DNA of 12,842 nucleotides from NCBI GenBank assembly GCA_046765875.1, contig JBKPSJ010000378.1, forward strand, positions 1 through 12,842. Direction: 5' to 3'. The position numbers and the translations under genes were made by a program. Below the pieces are notes generated by a model that saw only the letters and a program-made list of their open reading frames with translations, had not been told where the DNA came from and did not search any database. This DNA is from DASRHY01 sp046765875 (GTDB lineage Bacteria > Actinomycetota > Actinomycetes > Propionibacteriales > Kribbellaceae). Shown in pieces: positions 6,693 through 12,842 of the stretch. The first letter of the stretch is position 1; each line of letters opens with the position of its first letter.

Positions 6693-6751
6693 GGCGCATC
6701 CTAGCCTGTCGGCCCGACGCCAATGGTGGCCGGGGGCAACGATCCGGAGGC

Positions 6752-7375
6752 TCAGTCCGTGGTGCCGGACCTCGGGACCGTCCGGAGGCTGTCATCCTTC
6801 TGCTCCGCGTTCCCAGCATCCTCGGACTTGTGTGCCGATGAGCGCCAGATATCGTCGGACTTTCCAACCGGTGTTGTGCCGGCGTCATCGACCCTCCCGG
6901 CCGGCCCGCGTCCGGCGTGCTCGGGGTTGCCGACCGGTGTGCCTTCGGCTTCTTCGGGCTTATCGGCCGGGGTACCCTTGGAGCCCGTGGCCCGGTGACG
7001 CGGACCTTCCTCATCGCCCGCCTTGTCGGCGTCGGCGTCGTTGCCTGCGGCAACTTCCTTCGTCTGCTCCTCGTCGGCCTGGTCGGAGCGCGTGGACGGA
7101 AGGTCGGCTACCGGTGCGGGCGCGGCCTTTGCCTTGTGCCGCAGCTCGCGGACCTCCTTGCGCCTTCGGTACCCGCGCGCGAGCCCAGCCTTGGTCAGCC
7201 ACAACCCGAGCAGCAACGCGATCGCCGTCACCACGCCGACGAAGAACACCACCGAGGCCCGGGTGTTGAAACCGACGCCGAACACGTCGAGCGTGGCCTG
7301 GTTTCCCGAGCTGGCCACCACGCCTGCCGCGAGCAGGACGGCGAGCGCGACCAGGATCAGCCCGAACACGATCAT
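6752..7375 (-). CDS. Two-TM membrane protein with acidic, 11-residue-repeat C-terminal tail
   Basis: Unrecognised protein of 207 residues. Two hydrophobic segments (about 2-21 and 41-61) flank a short loop with GNQATLDVFGVGFNTRAS. A basic stretch follows (GYRRRKEVRELRHKAKA, about 68-84), which would place the tail in the cytoplasm. The arrangement resembles LapA/DUF1049-type membrane proteins, at low certainty. From about residue 90 the chain is Asp/Glu/Gly/Ala-rich and probably disordered. Residues 134-188 form five contiguous degenerate repeats of 11 residues (consensus xTPVGKxEDAG). The start ATG has GGAGG eight bases upstream. Head-to-tail with the PHP gene (59-bp gap) and downstream of the VOC remnant and helicase. 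Function unknown. Confidence 0.78.
   Translation of the reverse strand: MIVFGLILVALAVLLAAGVVASSGNQATLDVFGVGFNTRASVVFFVGVVTAIALLLGLWLTKAGLARGYRRRKEVRELRHKAKAAPAPVADLPSTRSDQADEEQTKEVAAGNDADADKAGDEEGPRHRATGSKGTPADKPEEAEGTPVGNPEHAGRGPAGRVDDAGTTPVGKSDDIWRSSAHKSEDAGNAEQKDDSLRTVPRSGTTD
6812..6976 (-). repeat. Five 33-bp coding repeats (11-residue units)
   Basis: The tail of the two-TM protein reads, unit by unit: GTPADKPEEAE, GTPVGNPEHAG, RGPAGRVDDAG, TTPVGKSDDIW, RSSAHKSEDAG. The units are contiguous without gaps (residues 134-188). Conserved features are Pro at position 3, Ala/Val at 4, a basic or polar residue at 6, acidic residues at 8-9 and Ala-Gly at 10-11. Divergence rises toward the C-terminus, suggesting an old 33-bp tandem duplication. 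Gly and Pro make a coiled coil unlikely. Confidence 0.7.
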
Positions 7376-7469
7376 CGCAACCGCCTCCAGTCATTACTTC
7401 ACAGTCTGCAATCGCACGAACTCCTGCGCGACCACACGCGCGCCGAAGCCTTAACACTCTGCAGCGGCG

Positions 7470-7622
7470 CCGACTCATGCGCAACCGCCGCGCCGGACAG
7501 ATGGACCTCACGCGTTGCAGTCGCCCACTTGCGCGACGAGCCGAGGGCCCGTCGACGACCAGGCAGGGGGTCACGCGCCGGTAGTGGTCCGGAATCGGCC
7601 CTGGCTTGGCTGTCGCGGTCAT
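7470..7622 (-). pseudogene. Remnant of a VOC/PhnB-like (glyoxalase-fold) gene
   Basis: An ATG at 7622 opens a frame beginning MTATAKPGPIPDHYRR and continuing VTPCLVVDG (to 7548). This is the characteristic N-terminus of PhnB-like VOC proteins (IPDGYxxVTPYLxVDG). After VDG the similarity stops abruptly. In a different minus-strand frame, 7530-7471 reads RKWATATREVHLSGAAVAHES, which resembles the usual VOC C-terminus (HKWxxATHVEDLSPEEIARR). The roughly 90 residues normally between these ends, including metal ligands, are missing. The simplest reading is an internal deletion with frame change. The N-terminal match is strong by recognition, the C-terminal one moderate. The flanks at 7376-7469 and 7623-7702 contain nothing else I can support. 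Confidence 0.6.
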
Positions 7623-7702
7623 GTCTTGCCATCCTCTCGATGTCGTCCCTCTGCACTCCTGTCGAACGGGACAACGCCGATTCGGACAACTGCGGCACAA
7701 AC

Positions 7703-9982
7703 TCAAGCGCCTTCAAGGAGAAGGTTTAGCAGCCTGATCGCTCCGGCCTTGTCGAGCGGGTGGTTGCCGTTGCCGCACTTGGGCGACTGCACGCAGGACG
7801 GGCAGCCGTCCACGCAGTCGCAAGCGGCGATCGCGTCGCGAGTCGCGCCGAGCCATTCGGCCGCCGCGTGGTAGCCGCGTTCGGCGAAACCCGCTCCGCC
7901 CGGATGGCCGTCGTACACGAAGACGGTGAGGCAGCCGGTGTCGGGGTGCAGCTCGGTGGAGACGCCGCCGATGTCCCAGCGATCGCAGGTCGCGAACAGC
8001 GGCAGCAGGCCGATCGAGGCGTGCTCGGCGGCGTGCGCCGCGCCCGGTACGTCCGGCAGTACGGACACGGTTGCCGTCTGCAACGTCCACCAAACCGCCC
8101 GGGTACGCAGCGATCGCTCGGGCAACTCCAGCGGTGTCTCGTCCAGGACGGATCCGGTGATGAGTTGCTTGCGCTGGTACGACACCACCTGGCTGGTCAC
8201 CTGTACCCAGCCGTACGACAACTCTGCTCGGCCCCACCGGGTGGTGCTGTCAGCGGACAGGATGCCGATCTCGGTGACGTCGCGGGCCGAGGTCGACCAG
8301 TCGGGTGCGGCCGGTTCGACCGTCGCGACGTGATTCTCGAGGTCGAGCGAGCTGACCAGGTATGACTCGCCCGCGTGGAGGTATACCGCGCCGGTGTGCA
8401 CCGTCGAGTGCGCGGCGCCTCCGTCGACCGTACCGAGCAGCCGTCCGGTGCCCTGCTCGACGATCTGGACCGTCCGGCCGCCGGCAGAGCGGATGTCGAT
8501 CGCGTCGACGGCCCGGTCCCGGCGGGTCCAGAACCAGCCACGCGGCCGGGCCCGGAGCAGCCCGCCGGCGACCAACTCGTCGATCACCTCGGTGGTCGAA
8601 GACCCGAACACGGCGATGTCGTCCGAGGTCAGCGGCAACTCCTGGGCGGCGGCGCAGAGTTCAGGGCCGAGCACGTACGGGTTCTCCGGGTCGAAGACGG
8701 TCGCCTCGACCGGGCGGCCGAAGACCGCGCCCGGATGCCGGACCAGATAGGTGTCCAGCGGGTCGTCGCGGGCCACCAGCACCGCCAGCGCGTCGCCGCC
8801 GGTACGACCGGCCCGCCCGGCCTGTTGCCACAGCGAGGCCCGGGTGCCCGGCCAGCCGGACAGCAGCACCGCGTCCAGGCCGGCCACGTCGATGCCCAGT
8901 TCGAGCGCGTTGGTGGCGGCCAGCCCGGTCAGCTCGCCGGTCTGGAGCATGTCCTCGAGCCGGCGTCGTTCCTCGGGCAGATAGCCGGACCGGTACGCCG
9001 ACACCTGGTCGGTCAGATCCGGATCCACCTCGTCCAGGTGCGACCTGGCCGTCAGAGCCACCGTCTCGGCCGCCCGCCGGGACCGTACGAACGCCACCGT
9101 ACGGACACCGGACAGCACCAGATCCGCCAGCAGGTCGGCCACCTCCGCCGGCGCGGTCCGGCGCATGCCGTACGCCACCAGCGGCGGTTCCCACAGCGCG
9201 AACGCGAGTCCGCCCCGTGGCGATCCGTCGTCGGTGATCGCGGTCATCGGCAGCCCGGTGAGCCGCCGGCCGGACACCTCGGGGTCGGCCACGGTCGCCG
9301 AGGCGCACACGAACACCGGATACGCACCGTAATGGGCACAGATCCGCCGGAGCCGTCGAAGCACCGCGGCGACATGCGCGCCGAACACGCCCCGGTAGTG
9401 GTGGCACTCGTCGACCACGACGTACTGCAGACAGCCCAGGAACCGGGCCCAGCGCTGGTGGTTCGGCAGGACCGATCGGTGCAGCATGTCTGGGTTGGTC
9501 AGCACGTAAGTCGCGTGGTCGCGGGCCCAGTCCCGTTCGGCGATCGAGGAGTCGCCGTCCAGCGTTTCCGGCCGCAGACCCGGTACGGCGTACCCGGACA
9601 CGGTGCGCAACTGGTCGTGTGCGAGTGCCTTGGTCGGCGACAGGTACAGCACCGACGCGGTCCGCCGGTACGGCGAGGCGGCATGGGCGAGGCTGAGCGT
9701 CGCGAGCGCGGGCAACAGGTATCCCAGCGACTTGCCCGACGCGGTGCCGGTGGCGACTACGACGTGCCGGCCCGCGTAGGCGGCCTCGGCGGTGGCGACC
9801 TGGTGCGTCCAGGGCGCGTCGATGCCCTGGTCGCCGAGCCGGGCGATGACCTCGGCCGGCACCCAGCGCGGCCATGCACCGGTCCGGCCCGGGCGCGGCG
9901 GCACCTTCTCCACATGGGTCAGGCGATCGGGCCGGCCGGTGGCCAGACGGTGCAGCATCTCCGCCGCCTCGCCGTCTCGCAT
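7703..9982 (-). CDS. DECH-box ATP-dependent helicase (YprA/MrfA/Hrq1-like, helicase/secretion neighbourhood)
   Basis: Superfamily 2 helicase of about 759 residues. Seen from ATG 9982: Walker A ATGTASGKS at 77-85, DECH box at 191-194, SAT motif at 228-230, second RecA-like domain with AATNALELGIDVAG and QQAGRAGR at 386-393, then a DUF1998-like C-terminal domain ending in a cysteine cluster (Cys721, 723, 727, 730, 736; CDCVDGCPSCVQSPKC) likely to bind zinc. Relatives such as B. subtilis MrfA/YprA act in DNA repair; the actinobacterial group is known mainly for sitting beside Tad genes. An in-frame ATG at 10129 would add 49 residues. I prefer 9982 because the protein then begins MRDGEAAEMLHRL as in relatives. 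No Shine-Dalgarno is visible; TACGCT seven bases upstream suggests a leaderless message. Divergent from bldG. Confidence 0.92.
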   Translation of the reverse strand: MRDGEAAEMLHRLATGRPDRLTHVEKVPPRPGRTGAWPRWVPAEVIARLGDQGIDAPWTHQVATAEAAYAGRHVVVATGTASGKSLGYLLPALATLSLAHAASPYRRTASVLYLSPTKALAHDQLRTVSGYAVPGLRPETLDGDSSIAERDWARDHATYVLTNPDMLHRSVLPNHQRWARFLGCLQYVVVDECHHYRGVFGAHVAAVLRRLRRICAHYGAYPVFVCASATVADPEVSGRRLTGLPMTAITDDGSPRGGLAFALWEPPLVAYGMRRTAPAEVADLLADLVLSGVRTVAFVRSRRAAETVALTARSHLDEVDPDLTDQVSAYRSGYLPEERRRLEDMLQTGELTGLAATNALELGIDVAGLDAVLLSGWPGTRASLWQQAGRAGRTGGDALAVLVARDDPLDTYLVRHPGAVFGRPVEATVFDPENPYVLGPELCAAAQELPLTSDDIAVFGSSTTEVIDELVAGGLLRARPRGWFWTRRDRAVDAIDIRSAGGRTVQIVEQGTGRLLGTVDGGAAHSTVHTGAVYLHAGESYLVSSLDLENHVATVEPAAPDWSTSARDVTEIGILSADSTTRWGRAELSYGWVQVTSQVVSYQRKQLITGSVLDETPLELPERSLRTRAVWWTLQTATVSVLPDVPGAAHAAEHASIGLLPLFATCDRWDIGGVSTELHPDTGCLTVFVYDGHPGGAGFAERGYHAAAEWLGATRDAIAACDCVDGCPSCVQSPKCGNGNHPLDKAGAIRLLNLLLEGA

Positions 9983-10154
9983 GTCAGGCAGCGTAGAACG
10001 TCGATCGGACCGAATGTCCGGCCATCGCTGGCGTAGGGTTTCAACCGGACCTGCGATCTCGCGATACTCGTACGCGCGGGCCTGGGCTGTGGGACATGAT
10101 CGCCAGTACAGCGCCATGGTTGAATGCATCGGGCTCTACGACTGGGAGGACCCA
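9983..10154. promoter_or_regulatory. Divergent intergenic region, helicase and bldG promoters
   Basis: This 172-bp gap separates the helicase and bldG. For the helicase (minus strand), TACGCT seven bases before the ATG fits an actinobacterial leaderless -10 box. For bldG, a weak pair TTTCAA (10039-10044) and GATACT (10063-10068), 18 bp apart, is the best sigma-70-like candidate I see. The bldG ribosome binding site GGGAGG is at 10144-10149. All promoter calls here are tentative. Confidence 0.35.
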
Positions 10155-10484
10155 GTGGATCTGTCGCTGACGACGCGCAACGAGGGTGAGCGCACCGTTG
10201 TCGAGGTCGGTGGTGAGATCGACGTATATACCGCGCCCAAGCTGCGCGAGACGTTGATCTCGCTGGTCGACAACGGCCGCTACCACCTCGTGGTCGACCT
10301 GGAGAGGGTCGACTTCCTCGATTCGACCGGGCTCGGTGTCCTCGTCGGCGGCCTGAAACGCGTGCGCACTCACGACGGTTCGCTGTCCCTGGTGTGTACC
10401 AGCGAGCGGTTGATGAAGGTATTCCGGATCACCGGGCTGACCAAGGTCTTCGATATCCACTCCGACGTCCAATCCGCACTCTGA
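10155..10484 (+). CDS. bldG: Anti-anti-sigma factor, BldG-type STAS protein
   Basis: Single STAS-domain protein of 109 residues that in Streptomyces binds anti-sigma factors and controls differentiation, antibiotic production and stress response. The sequence follows BldG closely: GGEIDVYTAPKLRETL, then DFLDSTGLGVLVGGLKRVR, then FRITGLTKVFDIH. Ser57 within DFLDSTG is the site phosphorylated by cognate anti-sigma kinases. The GTG at 10155 was chosen over the in-frame ATG at 10116 because GGGAGG lies five bases before it and because BldG begins with the equivalent of VDLSL. Helicase on one side and hppA on the other match the Streptomyces order as I remember it, except that the anti-sigma gene usually directly downstream is missing here. 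Confidence 0.93.
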   Translation: MDLSLTTRNEGERTVVEVGGEIDVYTAPKLRETLISLVDNGRYHLVVDLERVDFLDSTGLGVLVGGLKRVRTHDGSLSLVCTSERLMKVFRITGLTKVFDIHSDVQSAL

Positions 10485-10598
10485 GTAAAATCTGACCCGC
10501 CGAGAGCGCCGTACACCCGCACTACGATCAGCAGACGGGAGTGTGGGGAATACCACCCTGTCGCCAGGTCTGGTCGCGCATTCGTTAGAGTGACGCAC

Positions 10599-10614
10599 CG
10601 CCAGTTCTCTGGCG
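10599..10614 (+). terminator. Short hairpin after bldG, possible weak terminator
   Basis: CGCCAG, loop TTCT, CTGGCG form a perfect six-pair stem followed by TTTCG. It lies 115 bases after the bldG stop, in a gap without genes. The T-tract is too short for a convincing intrinsic terminator. It could instead be an operator dyad or a leader element for hppA. Confidence 0.3.
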
Positions 10615-10639
10615 TTTCGTAGTCACAAACACGTCGGTC

Positions 10640-10684
10640 GCAGCGCGGCGCCGAGTACGGCGACCCGCCCGGCTGCCGCGTTGC
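10640..10684 (+). promoter_or_regulatory. Predicted stem-loop in the hppA leader
   Basis: GCAGCGCGGC (10640-10649) can pair with GCCGCGTTGC (10675-10684) over ten positions with one G-U. Inside the 25-base loop a smaller hairpin GCCG-AGTA-CGGC (10650-10661) can also form. The outer stem ends five bases before the AGGAGG ribosome binding site at 10690-10695, so folding could affect hppA translation. GC-rich sequence produces such stems by chance, so this is only a candidate. Confidence 0.3.
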
Positions 10685-10699
10685 TATCGAGGAGGACGG

Positions 10700-12842
10700 A
10701 TGTCCGCGCTGCCACTCGCAGACACTGCTGCGGTGAGCCTGTCGTCCGGCAACACCACGCTGGTCGTCGTCGTCGGTGTGATCGCGCTCGCCGCGGTCGG
10801 CATCGCGCTGGCGTTCCGGCGGCAGGTGCTTGCCGCCAATGACGGCACCGAGAACATGAAGACCATCGCACAGGCGGTGCAGGAAGGTGCCGCTGCGTAC
10901 CTGGCCCGGCAGTTCAGGACGCTGTCCGTGTTCGCCGTCGCGGCATTCCTGCTGCTGTTCCTGCTGCCGGTGCACAACTCGGACAACGGGACCTCGCTGC
11001 GGATCTGGCGCTCGGTCTTCTTCCTGGTCGGTGCCGGTTTCTCGGCGTCGATCGGCTACCTCGGCATGTGGCTGGCGACGCGTGCCAACGTCCGGGTCGC
11101 CGCCGCGGCCCGGGACGAGGGCCGCGACCCGGCGATGCGGGTCGCGTTCCGCACCGGTGGCACCGTCGGCATGGCGACCGTGGGCCTCGGCCTGCTCGGC
11201 GCCTCGGTCGTGGTGCTGCTGTTCGAGGGCGACGCCCCGACGGTGCTCGAGGGCTTCGGCTTCGGCGCCGCGATGCTGGCGATGTTCATGCGCGTCGGCG
11301 GCGGCATCTTCACCAAAGCCGCCGACGTTGGCGCGGACCTGGTCGGCAAGGTCGAGCAGAACATCCCCGAGGACGACCCGCGCAACGCCGCCACGATCGC
11401 CGACAACGTCGGCGACAACGTGGGTGACTGCGCTGGTATGGCCGCCGACCTGTTCGAGTCGTACGCCGTGATGCTGGTCGCGTCGCTGATCCTGGGCAAG
11501 GCCGCATTCGGCTCCGAGGGTCTGGTCTTCCCGCTGATCGTGCCGGCGATCGGCGCGGTCACGGCCGTGATCGGTGTGTTCCTGACCCGCCCGCGGGCCA
11601 GCGAGAACGGCCTCAAGACGATCAACCGGGCCTTCTACATCTCCGCGGCGGTCTCGGCCGTGCTGGTCGCGATCGCGGCGTTCGTCTACCTGCCGTCGAA
11701 GTTCTCCGACCTGGACGGCGCCCGGGCCGGCGGGGACGGCAACCCGGCGCTGATGGCCACCGTGTCGGTGCTGATCGGCATCCTGCTGGCCGCGATCATC
11801 CTGTCGCTGACCGGCTACTTCACCGGTACCGAGGACAAGCCGGTGCAGCACGTCGGCAAGACCTCGCTGACCGGTGCCGCCACCGTGATCCTGTCCGGCT
11901 TCGCGGTCGGCCTGGAGTCCGCGGTGTACACGGCGCTGGTGATCGCCGCGGCCGTCTACGGAGCGTTTCTGGTCGGCGGCTCCGGCGTGGTGGCGCTGTT
12001 CTGCATCGCGCTGGCCGGCTGTGGCCTGCTCACCACGGTCGGCGTCATCGTGGCGATGGATACCTTCGGCCCGGTCTCGGACAACGCGCAGGGCATCGCC
12101 GAGATGTCCGGCGAGGTGCACGGCGAGGGCGCCCAGATCCTCACCGAGCTGGACGCGGTCGGCAACACCACCAAGGCCATCACCAAGGGCATCGCGATCG
12201 CGACGGCCGTGCTGGCCGCGACGGCGCTGTTCGGTTCCTTCACCGACTCGATCTACGCCGAGCTGAACGACGCCGGTGACGCCAAGTTCAACGCCGACGC
12301 GCTCGTGTTCGACCCGTCCACACTGGTCGGCCTCATCATCGGTGCAGCCGTGGTGTTCATGTTCTCCGGGCTCGCGATCAACGCCGTCGGCCGCGCCGCC
12401 GGTGCGGTGGTCTACGAGGTACGCCGCCAGTTCCGCGAGATCCCCGGGATCATGGAGGGCACCGGCCGGCCGGAGTACGGCAAGGTCGTCGACATCTGCA
12501 CCCGCGACTCGCTGCGCGAGCTGGCCACCCCGGGCCTGCTGGCGATCCTGGCGCCGATCGCGGTCGGCTTCGGTCTTGGTGCGTCCGCGCTCGCCGGGTA
12601 TCTGGCCGGCGCGATCGCCAGCGGCACGTTGATGGCGGTCTTCCTGGCCAACTCCGGTGGTGCCTGGGACAACGCCAAGAAGCTGGTCGAGGACGGCAAC
12701 CATGGCGGCAAGGGCTCGCCGGCGCACGAGGCCACCGTCATCGGTGACACCGTGGGCGACCCGTTCAAGGACACCGCCGGCCCGGCGATCAACCCGCTGA
12801 TCAAGGTGATGAACCTGGTCTCGCTGCTGATCGCGCCGGCCG
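10700..12842 (+). CDS. hppA: K+-independent H+-translocating pyrophosphatase (truncated by window end)
   Basis: Membrane-integral pump that couples pyrophosphate hydrolysis to proton export. About 714 codons are present with no internal stop; relatives are near 780-800 residues, so only the C-terminus is missing. Substrate and Mg-binding motifs are visible: FTKAADVGADLVGKVE (205-219), DNVGDNVGDCAGMAADLFE (235-253), MDTFGPVSDNAQGIAEMS (453-470), and near the end GDTVGDPFKDTAGPAINP. GNTTKAITKG carries Lys492 and Thr495 at the two positions that mark the K+-independent subclass (K+-dependent enzymes have Ala and Gly). Many hydrophobic helices are seen, consistent with 15-17 TM segments. The ATG at 10700 has AGGAGG four bases upstream. 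It follows bldG with a 215-bp gap that may contain its own promoter (TAGAGT at 10586-10591 is a possible -10 box). Confidence 0.96.
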   Translation, partial: MSALPLADTAAVSLSSGNTTLVVVVGVIALAAVGIALAFRRQVLAANDGTENMKTIAQAVQEGAAAYLARQFRTLSVFAVAAFLLLFLLPVHNSDNGTSLRIWRSVFFLVGAGFSASIGYLGMWLATRANVRVAAAARDEGRDPAMRVAFRTGGTVGMATVGLGLLGASVVVLLFEGDAPTVLEGFGFGAAMLAMFMRVGGGIFTKAADVGADLVGKVEQNIPEDDPRNAATIADNVGDNVGDCAGMAADLFESYAVMLVASLILGKAAFGSEGLVFPLIVPAIGAVTAVIGVFLTRPRASENGLKTINRAFYISAAVSAVLVAIAAFVYLPSKFSDLDGARAGGDGNPALMATVSVLIGILLAAIILSLTGYFTGTEDKPVQHVGKTSLTGAATVILSGFAVGLESAVYTALVIAAAVYGAFLVGGSGVVALFCIALAGCGLLTTVGVIVAMDTFGPVSDNAQGIAEMSGEVHGEGAQILTELDAVGNTTKAITKGIAIATAVLAATALFGSFTDSIYAELNDAGDAKFNADALVFDPSTLVGLIIGAAVVFMFSGLAINAVGRAAGAVVYEVRRQFREIPGIMEGTGRPEYGKVVDICTRDSLRELATPGLLAILAPIAVGFGLGASALAGYLAGAIASGTLMAVFLANSGGAWDNAKKLVEDGNHGGKGSPAHEATVIGDTVGDPFKDTAGPAINPLIKVMNLVSLLIAPA

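Noticed and set aside
7399..7716. 105-codon minus-strand frame starting with TTG inside the helicase 3' end
   Set aside because: No ribosome binding site and no coherent protein; only a segment near its C-terminal half resembles a VOC C-terminus, better explained as part of a pseudogene.
7711..7725. CCTTC-AAGGA-GAAGG hairpin at the helicase 3' end, as a terminator
   Set aside because: The stem is only five pairs, lies within the last helicase codons and lacks a T-tract on the minus strand.
8375..10036. Long plus-strand open frame opposite the helicase
   Set aside because: Composition rich in His, Gln, Arg and Gly with no domain, mirroring the helicase on the other strand, which has all its motifs.
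10370..12727. 785-codon minus-strand open frame opposite hppA
   Set aside because: Low-complexity Asp/Arg/Gln/His-rich translation typical of the antisense of a GC-rich membrane protein; hppA motifs on the plus strand are unambiguous.

Overview
The window is high-GC (roughly 70% by eye), with GTG/TTG starts, GGAGG-type ribosome binding sites and ATGA stop/start overlaps. It holds a BldG-type anti-anti-sigma factor next to a proton-pumping pyrophosphatase gene (hppA), and an actinobacterial Tad/Flp secretion cluster next to a DECH-box helicase. This points to an actinobacterium. Something near Kribbella or Nocardioides (Propionibacteriales) is my inference and is not proven by the sequence.

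Layout, left to right. (1) 3-1507, plus: two T2SS-F (TadB/TadC-like) membrane proteins, the left end of a Tad pilus/secretion operon whose ATPase would lie outside the window. (2) 1497-3468: a divergent pair made of an ArsR-type regulator with a DUF5937-like N-terminus (minus) and an NADPH-dependent aldo/keto reductase (plus). This pair splits the Tad operon. (3) 3575-4605, plus: the rest of the Tad operon, namely a DUF4244/Flp-like prepilin, a TadE-like pseudopilin and an Rv3654c-type TadE-like protein. (4) 4611-7375, minus: an orphan NarL/DesR-type response regulator with an atypical receiver, a 200-bp leader full of repeats and a 20-bp perfect palindrome, a CehA/McbA-type PHP metallohydrolase, and a two-TM membrane protein with an 11-residue tandem repeat in its tail. 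(5) 7376-7702: a gap holding the remnant of a VOC/PhnB-like gene. (6) 7703-9982, minus: a large DECH-box helicase with a C-terminal cysteine cluster (the 'helicase/secretion neighbourhood' helicase). (7) 10155-10484, plus: bldG, divergent from the helicase. (8) 10700-end, plus: K+-independent H+-pyrophosphatase hppA, cut off by the window end.

Helicase, bldG, hppA and the Tad genes form a neighbourhood known to be conserved across actinobacteria. What is unusual here is accessory genes placed at two points: regulator plus aldo/keto reductase between tadC and flp, and response regulator, PHP protein, repeat protein and VOC remnant between the Tad genes and the helicase. The anti-sigma kinase gene expected after bldG is absent. 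I saw no CRISPR array, tRNA, rRNA, insertion sequence or obvious phage gene. The strongest unexplained signals are the regulatory DNA upstream of the response regulator, the hendecapeptide repeat protein, and the decayed VOC gene.
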